DNA of 57,072 nucleotides from NCBI GenBank assembly GCA_977017575.1, contig CDRNVI010000211.1:1-57072 (forward strand), in the 5' to 3' direction. The notes beneath the pieces were generated by a model. That model saw only the letters and a list, made by a program, of their open reading frames with translations, did not search any database and was not told the DNA's origin. The first letter of the stretch is position 1. Every line of letters starts with the position of its first letter. Below are positions 18,824-27,675 of the stretch, in pieces. Source of the DNA: Paramoeba atlantica (taxonomy: Eukaryota; Discosea). The position numbers were made by a program, and so were the translations under genes.

Positions 18824-18895
18824 TGAAACGAGCGGGAGTCGAACCTGCGATTAACCAATGACGAGCGGCATGTATTACCAAATCGAATCCCGAGA
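18824..18895 (-). tRNA. Degenerate tRNA-like sequence
   Basis: On the minus strand the sequence reads GATTTGGTAATACATGCCG then ATCGCAGGTTCGACTCCCGC, giving a D-loop GG and a TTCGACT T-loop in the right order and spacing. The acceptor stem does not close, the T-stem has one mismatch and the anticodon stem is poor, so this is probably a tRNA pseudogene or tRNA-derived repeat. The anticodon cannot be assigned. Confidence 0.3.
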
Positions 18896-19049
18896 CGTAC
18901 ATGCTATTAAACACAGTGATTGGTGCCAAAATCGAGGTTACGGACGCTGGACCCCTACTCGATCCACCCTACCCCGGACACCATAGAGAAGGAAAAGGCA
19001 GAGGTTGTAAACAACCCCAGCAATGTTGAAAACGAGCTAAATATCTTGT

Positions 19050-19113
19050 AAAGGGGGGTACACCCACTATTGGCAAAAAAGTTTGCCAATAGTGAGTGAT
19101 TTTTACCCCCTTT
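19050..19113. repeat. Nested foldback hairpin
   Basis: Inner arms CACTATTGGCAAA/TTTGCCAATAGTG (19065-19077/19082-19094) lie inside outer arms AAAGGGGGGTA/TACCCCCTTT. This is probably a minimal MITE. Confidence 0.7.
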
Positions 19114-19114
19114 G

Positions 19115-19690
19115 TCCAAGGGTGGGTGATTTTTAATTCCTCTTTTACCGCAACGATTTCGACAAATTGTTATAAATATGCATTCAAAACTAATAGTAGT
19201 CGCTATATACAGAGTAGCCGCTAGTAACCACTGCTATATAACCGCCAAAGGAAACAAAGCTTCTGACCAAAAAAAAAAGCGCCGCTTCGCGCCGCGGGGC
19301 CGGTTCCGACAATAAAGTACGCCTCCAAAGGACGAAACCCATGCGATCGGCAAAATATGGCAGAATAGTGCCGCTTGGGCGGTGGCCCCCCCTCTAAGTA
19401 GGGGGGGTACAGTATCCGTCAGAATACAACAATCTTTCCGTGAACTGGTGTAATTTACTGCTCGGAAAGGAGCGAAAAATTACGCACAAGGCCTTTGTCG
19501 CTTTCCTCGCAATACATGCCACGAGCTGCACATTAGATAGCACTAGAGTCGGTTCTACAGCAACAGTACAGGACCGTGAGTTCCGCATTTTTGGCACCGA
19601 CCTCCGAAAGAAAAAAAGAAAGGCTCAGTTCCTGCGTGAAAAGTGGTACCGGCAGCCTTGAAAGTGCCATATCAGCCTTGAGCCGAGCAT
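19115..19690. other. No gene recognised
   Basis: Contains CCCCCCTCTAAGTAGGGGGG near 19387, an end related to the foldbacks at 34461 and 51896. Frames at 19394-19661 lie on both strands and match nothing I know. Confidence 0.3.
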
Positions 19691-19696
19691 CGAAGC

Positions 19697-21126
19697 TCAA
19701 AACCGAATCATCAACATGTATTCTTGAGGTAATTTAGACCAAGCTTTACATACACTTTTTATGATATCTTCCTTATTTGAAGGAGTGTACTCATCGACAA
19801 GCTCTTGCACCATACTCCACACGTTTTCTATGGGGGAAAGATCAGGGGAGTTCGGTGGCCAATTTGGCAATAGTGTCATTTCGGTTTTTTTCAAGATAAG
19901 CCTTAGTTTCTTTGGCTTAGTTCCGTAGAGTCCTGGGTTATTGCTTAACGACAAAACGGATAGCATATCGGGTAGCGTATCGAGTTGGATATTTCCTTCC
20001 AAACAATTATGGTTGAGTAAAAGCTTCCCCAAATCTTCAGGAAGAGAAGCAAAACCAGACACACCGGTAAAGCAATTGTGCTTTCAAGCTTCAGAGTTTT
20101 GAGACCCTCCGGCATATCCTGCAAATCAGCGCGCCTGAAAAATTATTATGGCTAGCAATAAAAGCAAAGCAGGACTCGGGCATATCGCTGAGGTGAAGAT
20201 TGCCCGTAAATTGATTGCGTTTGATTCGTATAATCTCGAGCGATAGTGGAAGTGCGTCTAATTTAAAAGGACCCACAAACGTGTTATTACTGATGTCCAG
20301 TCCATTCAGCAACGGTAACGCACTAAGATTTAATGACCCAGACAGCTTATTGTTCTTCAGGTTAAGATGTTTAAGCGTATCAGGCAAGAAACGAAGATCG
20401 ATCTCCCCCGTGAACCCGTTGCACGAAAGATAAAGATCCTTAAAGTTAGTGTGTTGATATAATTTTATGAAATTTATGAAACGCATCTAATTGAGTTGGA
20501 AGAGAGAACAACAAGTTTCCTATAGCCTACCTCCACGGCACCCCATACATGACACTTAGGTGCCCAACGCACTGTTTGTCGCTTTGCGGGCTTTTTGCCT
20601 GGAGTCACCCACATCTTTTTTCTATGATCATTTGTATCGAACAGCTTTTCGTCAGTAAAAACTAAACGAGAGGTGTCCCATTTTAATTCTTACCATTTTA
20701 AAGCAAACAATACCCTTTTCTTTTTCCTCCGTCAGTCCTTGTGACAAAGGCCGTGACCCATACTTGTAGCCTAGGGAACGTATATCTCTATTGATGGTGT
20801 CAGAAGATACGTTTACACCCTTTCTCTTCAGTTTTCCACGAATCTTGCGAGAAGACCCATTTATGAGACCCCCGCTTGATCCAAAGGCTCAAGAGCATTT
20901 TAACAAGATTTCTTCTTTTTTTCATTCTCTTTTTTACTTCAGGGCTTTCAGTATAAATATTTTCCAGCGAATCATTCTTCATATATTTTCTAATATGTTT
21001 TACATTAACATTAAACTCGCGAGCTAGTTGTTTCTTTGCAACCCCCTGACCATACCTCATGCGCAATAACACTATTCCACTTTCTGTAAGACCACCCCTC
21101 AGGTGTCGATATGTATTTTTTGGCAT
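19697..21126 (-). pseudogene. Tc1 transposase carrying an LRR block
   Basis: Read from 21126 leftwards: a transposase N-terminus (RHLRGGLTESGIVLLRMRYG, VAKKQLAREFNVNVKHIRKY), then a middle region around 20640-20720 with the first catalytic motif near TDEKLFDTND in another frame and a WGAVEVG strand near 20530. From about 20455 to 19918 the sequence is LRR. Transposase then resumes with TLLPNWPPNSPDLSPIENVW (catalytic E) and ends QEYMLMIRF at 19697. The segment with the second catalytic Asp is replaced by the LRR block. The 121-codon frame 19697-20062 fuses LRR to transposase without a break. Not an active enzyme. Confidence 0.75.
19918..20455 (-). pseudogene. LRR fragment inside Tc1 gene
   Basis: About eight 23-residue repeats in the same orientation as the transposase: LYLSCNGFTGEIDLRF, LKHLNLKNNKLSG, LEIIRIKRNQFTGNLHL and LGKLLLNHNCLEGNIQLDT. 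It is most like the C-terminal half of the paralogues at 27676 and 53691 but lacks their C-terminus. One frame break lies between 20062 and 20091. Confidence 0.85.
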
Positions 21127-21174
21127 GATAAGGTAAAAAAAATCAAAAAAAAAAAATTATCTTTTTGTTTTTCC

Positions 21175-21310
21175 AAGAGACCTAAAAACGGCGGGAACGT
21201 ACAGATCTCAAACTTTTATAAGAAAAAGTGGTACGATAACCCCCCTAGCCCCCCTCGTGCGAAAAATAAGGGGGGGGTGCCTTTTTGATGCGGAGGGGTT
21301 CAGTTATAAA
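21175..21310. repeat. Tc1-type terminal segment
   Basis: ACAGATCTCAAACTTTTATA ... GTGGTACGATAACCCCCC ... GGGGGGGTGCC ... GCGGAGGGGTT. A homologous segment of about 125 bp is at 40430-40560. It is probably the terminal repeat of the Tc1-like gene at 19697-21126. Confidence 0.55.
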
Positions 21311-21784
21311 AGTGCGTCTCAGAATCATAATCTCATTAAATTTCTACAAACAATCCCTTTAATGATTTTTGGAGGTTTATAATATTAATGAGAGGGGGGG
21401 TAGTAACTGTAAAACATTCACCGAAAAAAACATTCTCCCAACAGTAATTTATTCCTATGAAAAGGGTGATGAAGAAAAGGTTGCAGGGGGAATATGCAAG
21501 AGCAAAGCGACCAATACATGAGCATGGCCGCCGTTCAAACGTTTGTATTACCAATTCTCTGAATATGAGAATATGTAATTAATATTTAGAAAAGACATAC
21601 AATACTCAAATTAACACTATATTATTCAATAATAACACAATATTATTTAAATCGGGCCATCTAATTCTATAATATTTAGCTCCCAATTTGAGTGATATCC
21701 CACCGCAAAATTTAACTATTTCTTTGTCAAGTATTTTTTGTATGCTGAGTTTTGTCGTGCCTATTTCACATTATAGAGATCACT

Positions 21785-22507
21785 TTACCTTAGTCCACAT
21801 GTTCCATAAACACGCGGGCTCGATCTGTAGCGTGTCATCTCACCATTGCTTACCGTAATCTTTGTTCGCGCTACAGTATAATACAGATTTTTTAACTCGT
21901 CTCTGATGTTTAGGAAGCCTTCAAGTTCTGCATTAAAAGCTAAAATTATGTCGCACAAGTTTTCGTGCACGAAATCGAATTCAACATGACCAGAAAATCT
22001 ATTGTCAGACATATTAAGATAGACTAGAAAGGGTGGCAGGTGACGAAAATCTGGAGTACCCGTGAACTGATTGAAGGATATGTTAATGTCTTTCAATTTC
22101 GGAGGCAACTGATCAAAGGGAAACTCACCCGATAGAGAATTGAACGTTAGCCGTAAAATTTCCAATTCGTACGGCAAATATTTTACATTGAACTGGCCTT
22201 GTAGTTTCTCGCTAGAGCCCATCATGTGACCCCAGGTTATCCAAATCACGTCGCCCTTGTCGTTACATCTGACTCGATCCCATCTACATCCCGGGGTATC
22301 GGTGGACCATGACGGTGGAGGGTTTTCTACGAGTCTCATCAAATCGTACTCCACGGGTAACGACACGGCACTGACTTTAGATGGACGAGATGTTCCAGTC
22401 ACATTAGAACTACTCGTTGAAAGTGTTGTGTCGGATGAGTTCGTTTCTTTTCGGGCTTTCTTTCTTAACGGTTCCGTTACATCGGCCGAGAGCATAGAGA
22501 CAATCAT
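21785..22507 (-). CDS. LRR protein, 240-aa subfamily, copy C
   Basis: Same architecture as copies A and B: short hydrophobic N-terminus, Ser/Thr-rich stretch, LPVEYDLMRLV, CRWDRVRC cap, three to four LRRs. Residues about 88-146 are heavily changed relative to A, while sequence on both sides is almost identical. LGNLSLQNN in A reads LEILRLTFN here: the scaffold L and N residues stay and the exposed positions change. The frame is intact and has two codons fewer in the loop before KLQG. Confidence 0.72.
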   Translation of the reverse strand: MIVSMLSADVTEPLRKKARKETNSSDTTLSTSSSNVTGTSRPSKVSAVSLPVEYDLMRLVENPPPSWSTDTPGCRWDRVRCNDKGDVIWITWGHMMGSSEKLQGQFNVKYLPYELEILRLTFNSLSGEFPFDQLPPKLKDINISFNQFTGTPDFRHLPPFLVYLNMSDNRFSGHVEFDFVHENLCDIILAFNAELEGFLNIRDELKNLYYTVARTKITVSNGEMTRYRSSPRVYGTCGLR

Positions 22508-22795
22508 AGTTACGAATACAAATCAAGAAAAAAGAAAATTTCCGAGAAAAAGACGTAAAAATGCCGATTGTTTTTTTAACACAGATTTCTGTCGGGCCAA
22601 ATATTTTCGAGTTAACACAGATTAATATCATACAGATTAATGTTCTCCAGATTAGTATTACACAGACAAATGCCCCCCTGTATATAATTTATATAGCTTT
22701 ATAGAATATAAAGCTTCCAAATAAGGTAGCTCGGGATGAGCATTACGTGAATCTACACAAACATGCCCAGATAAGGGACTTCGAATGTCAACGCG

Positions 22796-23005
22796 GTGGT
22801 GTTGAAATCGAGTTGCAAAAACTTTGGTAAAAGAATGAGAAGAGGGGACTCTCGATATAGCCGCGGAGCTTTGTCCCAAATTGAAGACGCCATCAGCGAA
22901 GAACGGAAGCTACAAGACGACTACAGGCGCATAAAGAATTTGTATTCAGAAGCGAGGGTCCAATCATGGACCGAGATGTTTGACCCGGACTGTATAGGTG
23001 GATGA
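22796..23005 (+). pseudogene. Basic/coiled-coil ORF R, copy in module 4
   Basis: A 69-aa frame nearly identical to 18135-18368 but ending early (DCIGG) through a 2-bp loss. Starts 289 bp from the divergent LRR gene. Confidence 0.35.
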
Positions 23006-23086
23006 ATCGAGCGCAGGGAAGTTGTAGAGTATGCCACGGGGATGATTTTCCATCCTCCACACCTGGGGGTGACGCCCCCTGGCCCA

Positions 23087-23530
23087 CAGTTTTGTAAAAT
23101 AGTGGGAGGGTCAAAAACGTCGATTGTTTTTTAAGAAATTCTGACGTTTTTCCCCGAAGCGTAAATCCAAACCTAGCACTCACAGTGACCCCCGTTCCTC
23201 TCTATACTAACAATATCTCTCTCTAGCAATTTTTATGTCCCCTGGGGTGAAAAATGGCTCTCCGACAATTTCTCCCGAAGTGAACGTGACTCGTCTTTGA
23301 GGCATGAATGATGAAAACAGAGGAAATCTCAAAAGCAATCAAAAAAATTGCGAAAATGCAAGTCAAAAAAAACTATTTTCACTCTAAAATGCGTCATGTG
23401 TAAAAGCACGGGAAACGATATTTCCTCCACAGGAGGGTTGTGTGAGAGCTCTCGAATGTGCTATTATTTTCCAAAATTGGCCAAGTTTTACAAATTTTAG
23501 ACCCCCCAGTATTAGCTGATCCCCCCTGTA
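23087..23530. repeat. Duplicated flank and CAGGGG-family element end
   Basis: 23087-23232 repeats 17110-17262. 23411-23530 is an uninterrupted copy of the terminus (GGGAAACGATATTTCCTCCA ... CCCCCCTGTA) that received the Tc1-like insertion at 4500-6242. Confidence 0.7.
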
Positions 23531-23559
23531 GATAAGGTAGCGCGGGATGAGCATTTCGT

Positions 23560-24130
23560 GAATCTACACGAACATGCCCAGATAAGGGACTATATTGTAT
23601 GAGGGGCTGCGGGTCACGTTAACCGCGTGTCGTGTGTGACATTATACTGACGAAGAGAAGCTGATAGAGAAAGCTAAAAAGTCTACAGTATTAAGTAACT
23701 TAAAGTTAGAACTAGGTGACCTTCCAAACAGAATAAAAGAAATCAAATCGGTCCCACTACTCGAACTTTCTTCAGCTTCAATTTTGTGCATATTAAAGTG
23801 GGGGTCACACTACACAAACTTTCTTCAGCCTCCATTTTATGCGTATCAAAAGAGCGTAAGGGGGGGATGCGTATTAAAGAGGGGGTCACAGTACTCTGTT
23901 TTTTAAATTATAACAAGGGAAAATTTTATTTCCTTCTCGGAAATTGATTTTTCAATTGGCTCTATTTTCTGCTTTCGCGACTGGTTTGTTCGAATATGAC
24001 CTTCCTCCGAGCAACGATGAAGATGTGAGTGACGGTCCTGATTCCGAGAGGTATTAACCTCGAGGAAGTGGCTTACTCTACACAAGAAACGTTCCGCATT
24101 CCATTGATAAAGGTTGGAAACCTCAATGAA
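23560..24130. other. Short repeats, no gene
   Basis: GAGGGGCTGCGGGT at 23601 matches the ends of the element at 48933-49103. 23765-23900 holds two diverged copies of CTTTCTTCAGCTTCAATTTT ... GGGGGTCAC. Confidence 0.45.
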
Positions 24131-24135
24131 GTGGT

Positions 24136-24595
24136 ATGAGTAGCGCCGGAAAGAAGAAAAAACCTAGCGAATGGAAGATAACTGAGTTAGTTTGCACGCT
24201 GCGGCTGTGTCAACTCTCTGATCCAGAAAAAAAACGTTCTCTAATTCTGGTGCAACAATCGACACAAAATGAATTAAAGTTCTGGGCTAACACCAAAGAA
24301 GTAATACGCGTAAATACGTTCCTTCTTTGGCCTCTTGTGGAACGCTGAGTGTATGCACTGGCAGGTGGATCGCCTACAATATTGCAGGGACTCTACTGAA
24401 GAGTTGAGTGTAGGCGATCCACGAGTTCTTGGGTTCAGGTCTCGTGGGATGTGCTACTTTGAATTTTACAAAGACAATCGTGAGGATCAAGAAGCCATAC
24501 AGCAATATCGAGATCATGTTAAAAAATCCATTCGTCCGATGTTAGATTGGGGAAATATCCTGCACATGGAAAAAGAGTTACATACGAACGCTTAA
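24136..24595 (+). CDS. Unidentified ORFs, possibly one decayed gene
   Basis: Two overlapping frames (24136-24348 and 24335-24595) with protein-like composition: SAGKKKKPSEWKITELVCTL and YRDHVKKSIRPMLDWGNILH. I recognise no family. A 14-bp inverted repeat, GTGGATCGCCTACA/TGTAGGCGATCCAC (24365/24409), lies in the overlap, which speaks against a single conserved protein. Confidence 0.25.
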
Positions 24596-24808
24596 CGTCA
24601 ACTAAAGTTGAAAAACGAGAAATGAAAAGCTGCCCGGCCTAATGATCATCGAATAAAACAGAATCTTAGCAGAAAGCGAAATCGTAAGGAACTACTTAAA
24701 AAACAATGAGGCGCCCCGGAATTGGCCCGAATTTGACTGAATTTTCTTTAATCGGTTTCGATCCCCTACTTCAACCACTAGTAACATTTCTCCAACAAAA
24801 TTACAACG

Positions 24809-25543
24809 CTATGTAGCGCAACGTACAATCTTCGTGCTCCGAATTCGCAGAGCTGAACATAGCTTTTCGGGAAGAACAGATTTTTTAACCTCACCACTAA
24901 GATTCACGTTACATGACAAATCCAGCTCATCCAATGAAGCCGGCAGGCTACTTAGGTCAACATTTCCTGAAAAATTATTATTTTCCAGTCGGAGCATAAT
25001 CACATTAGGTAATTCGTTCAAGTAAAGTTCTCCGGACAGCATGTTTCTGCCAAGGCATAAATTGAGAAGCCCCGAGGGCAATCTGGTTAAGCACACTTCA
25101 CCCGTAAATCGGTTACCAGAAAGAATCAGCGTGGTCAAATTCAAAGGGAGAGCTGCCAAGTCCAATGTTCCACTCAGCTCATTGTCCCGAAGACTCAAAC
25201 GGTGCAAACTGGAAGACAAAGTGCCTAGCGGAACATCACCGGAAAGTTCGTTTACATATGCATAAAAGGTGTGCATGGTTTCTGGGAGATAACGAAAGCT
25301 TAACGAACCCTTCAGTTTACTCATCGGCCACTTTATGGACATAATCTCGCCCTCTTTGTTACAATCCACACCGTACCACTCACAGGCAGGGGTAGATGTG
25401 TTCCACGAAGAAAAGGAATTCTCAACATTGCGAACAAGTCGTGCAAGTTGGTACTCATGGGGGAGGTTCGTGTTACTCACTTTTGCGGCACGTCTCACCA
25501 CGCGTGATTCTGTAACATCCGCAGCGGGAAGGGTGTAAAGCAT
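24809..25543 (-). CDS. LRR protein, signal-peptide subfamily (244 aa)
   Basis: Mature-type sequence AADVTESRVVRRAAKVSNTN, then LPHEYQLARLV, SWNTSTPACEWYGVDCNKEG and seven LRRs (from LSFRYLPETMHTFYAYVNEL to LDELDLSCNVNLSGEV). It ends IRSTKIVRCAT, like the paralogue at 43055. The first Met (MLYTLPAADV) leaves only the end of a signal peptide. Upstream codons in frame (CKLFRTTFSF) align with the paralogue's signal peptide but lack its Met, so either the start was lost or another start is used. Confidence 0.68.
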   Translation of the reverse strand: MLYTLPAADVTESRVVRRAAKVSNTNLPHEYQLARLVRNVENSFSSWNTSTPACEWYGVDCNKEGEIMSIKWPMSKLKGSLSFRYLPETMHTFYAYVNELSGDVPLGTLSSSLHRLSLRDNELSGTLDLAALPLNLTTLILSGNRFTGEVCLTRLPSGLLNLCLGRNMLSGELYLNELPNVIMLRLENNNFSGNVDLSSLPASLDELDLSCNVNLSGEVKKSVLPEKLCSALRIRSTKIVRCAT

Positions 25544-25675
25544 GAAACTGAACGTCGTACGGAAAAGTTTGCAAAAATGGTACTAGAATGCGGTTTTACT
25601 CCACTTCCAGTATTGGTCCCGAATTCGAGGCTAGGTCACGACCTCTACCCATACACGTGTATTCGGTATTATGTG

Positions 25676-25740
25676 CTGATGTACAATAAATAATTTATTG
25701 TATTGTACATTAGCACAATTTAAAATTGTGTTAATGTACA
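25676..25740. repeat. Adjacent palindromes
   Basis: ATGTACAATA/TATTGTACAT (25679/25701) with an inner AATAAAT/ATTTATT, directly followed by CATTAGCACAATTT/AAATTGTGTTAATG (25708-25736, one mismatch). Confidence 0.7.
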
Positions 25741-25759
25741 ATACATCGTGTAATACATC

Positions 25760-26204
25760 CCACGGCTTACTGCGTCCCACGGCTTACTGCGCTTCCTTTG
25801 ATGAAGTGGAACTCGTCACCATTGCACCAAGGAAGAGAAAAATGTTTAGTTGTGCTTAATGATGCTTAATTTACTCGGAGCTAAGTCCAGGGTATGTCAT
25901 GTACGCAAATAATGCGTTTCTGGTACGAAGTATGCCGAGTAGAAAGTGTGCGCCCCTGTCGGCGAAGGGATTTAGGCGTAAACAAATAGTTTGTTACACT
26001 TGTAGACTGAATCTCTCTTAATATCAACAATTATACAGCATAAATTATGAATTTTCGTAATATTTCGAATAATCTGCACAATTTTGACCCTACTTTTTCC
26101 TTAAAAATTTCTCATATATGTTTTTTATGAGACTTTTTATAGCGCAAAACAGCTTAGAATTTCGAGATCTGTTGATTGGTGACCCCCCTGTATATAGTAC
26201 TTTA
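25760..26204. other. No gene recognised
   Basis: Short direct repeat CCCACGGCTTACTGCG (25768 and 25782). Otherwise featureless; ends at GACCCCCCTGTA (26182-26193), a Tc1-type terminus. Confidence 0.35.
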
Positions 26205-26269
26205 AAATTAAAAGTTTATAGTACTATAAAAGTACTATAATAAAGTTTTTAAAGTTTTAGGGATCCCTG
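26205..26269. repeat. hAT-type terminus, partner not found
   Basis: Minus strand reads CAGGGATCCCTAAAACTTTA and then TATAGTACTTTTATAGTACT, similar to the end at 2543-2608. Confidence 0.45.
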
Positions 26270-26599
26270 GAAAAAAAATACTAGTAAATTTTGGGAAACG
26301 ATTCATGCAACTGCAGCACTCATTTTTTGGGCTAGTTGTAGGCGGAGGAATGGATAATGTCAAGCACCAGCACATAGTTGTAAGCGTTATGTACGCCGGA
26401 GAAATTTGTTTGCTACTTGTGTATCATAAGCCAAAGTAGAGAAGCCGAAATGTATGCACACCTTAGGGTGCACAGCATAATCATAATGACTCAGAGGAGG
26501 TTCGCGGCGCCAGAGTCCGCATCTCAACTCTATATGCGCTTAAACGGGGGGATCTGACCGGATGCTCTTAAGGGGGGGGACAGTAAAATAAATTCCGTG

Positions 26600-26853
26600 A
26601 CACAGGAATTTCCGTTTTTCCCTGGCCTGCAAAATCTCCAGACCTGAATCCGATCGAAAATTTGTGGTCTGTGATGGACACAGACAAAAATCTTCTTCGA
26701 CCCCGAAATCGACAGCAACTGGAAGCCGCTATTGAGGGGTCTTTCCATAAATTGAAACAGACCCACTCTACAACGGTTCAGAAAACGTTGAAGAGTTTCA
26801 GGAAGCGTTGTGAAATTGTTATTAGTCGGAACGGGGGGCACTGTGGTTACTAA
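26600..26853 (+). pseudogene. Tc1 transposase C-terminal fragment
   Basis: WPAKSPDLNPIENLWSVMDT (third catalytic residue E), then RQQLEAAIEGSFHKLKQTHS and the end SRNGGHCGY. The tail matches the NGGHSGY end of the intact transposase at 4757. The N-terminal two thirds are absent. A Tc1-type terminus follows at 26985-27079. Confidence 0.8.
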
Positions 26854-26984
26854 TTGTCTTTTGCAATCCAAATTATATTATTAGAAATTATTGACACCGC
26901 TAAAATATTGCAATATGTGTTTTTGGCCCTTACGTGAAAGGGGAGTACCCCCCAAACCCCGGAAGCTACCTATCCTAAAACATG

Positions 26985-27079
26985 CAACTCTGTGAGAGCT
27001 ATCCAATGCGCTATTATTTTCCAAAATTGGATAACGTTTACGAAATTTAGACCCCCCCACCTTTAGATTCGCACCCCTG
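26985..27079. repeat. CAGGGG-family terminal repeat
   Basis: GTGAGAGCTATCCAATGCGC ... TTTAGACCCCCCC ... GCACCCCTG followed by TA. Its position after a Tc1 C-terminus ties this terminal-repeat family to Tc1 transposases. Confidence 0.7.
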
Positions 27080-27094
27080 TATAAGGCGGAAATA

Positions 27095-27589
27095 CAGAGT
27101 TCGCGGAAACTTTTTTATAGTAAAAAAAAGTCTATTTCAGTGGATGAAAGTTACTTTTTAAAGTACTTTTTTACTTTTTTTACTATAAAACTTTCAATTT
27201 TTTCTTCTGAAAACGTCTTAAAACGCCTATTTGGGTTACCCCCGAGGCCCCCGGAACGCAGTCATCCACTCCCTACGTCCAATACGCCTCCAGCAGGACT
27301 CCCGAGCCAAATATCTCTTACTGGGAGTCAGCCCCAAAATGGTCCAAGTATCTCTTACTGGGGGGCTATCTTACAGGAGGGGGTATACGGTAGTCTTGAA
27401 AAGAGTATCGTGTATTGTATAGAGGCCTAATAAGAAACTGTAATGAATACAGACGAATCAAAATCACGATGAAAAAAATTTCTGCGATTCTAAAGTATAC
27501 GAAGAAAAAAGGTTTTTGAAAGTTTGTAGAAAAAAATAAAGTAACTTTAAAGTACTTTCTTGAAAGTTTTAAAGTTTCGGCGAACCCTG
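27095..27589. mobile_element. hAT mini-element with perfect 8-bp duplication
   Basis: Ends CAGAGTTCGCGGAAAC and GTTTCGGCGAACCCTG are inverted repeats. Inside both ends lie AAAGTTACTTTTTAAAGTAC-like motifs. The 8-bp target duplication CGGAAATA is perfect (27087-27094 and 27590-27597). The interior has no transposase but holds a Tc1-type terminal fragment (27215-27395) that matches 44760-44920. Confidence 0.9.
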
Positions 27590-27675
27590 CGGAAATATAA
27601 AAAATAAGTGAAATATGAATAAATAAGTGAAATGTGAATGAATAATCATACCCCGGATTACAAAGATATTCATCA

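Larger units (their letters stand above)
21300..23060. repeat. Duplicated LRR module, copy 4
   Basis: Complete unit: left conserved segment (21336-21554), LRR gene C, spacer with ACAGATTAAT cluster (22613-22665) and R ORF (22796-23005). Flanks are nearly identical to copy 1, while part of the LRR coding region is strongly diverged. Confidence 0.82.
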
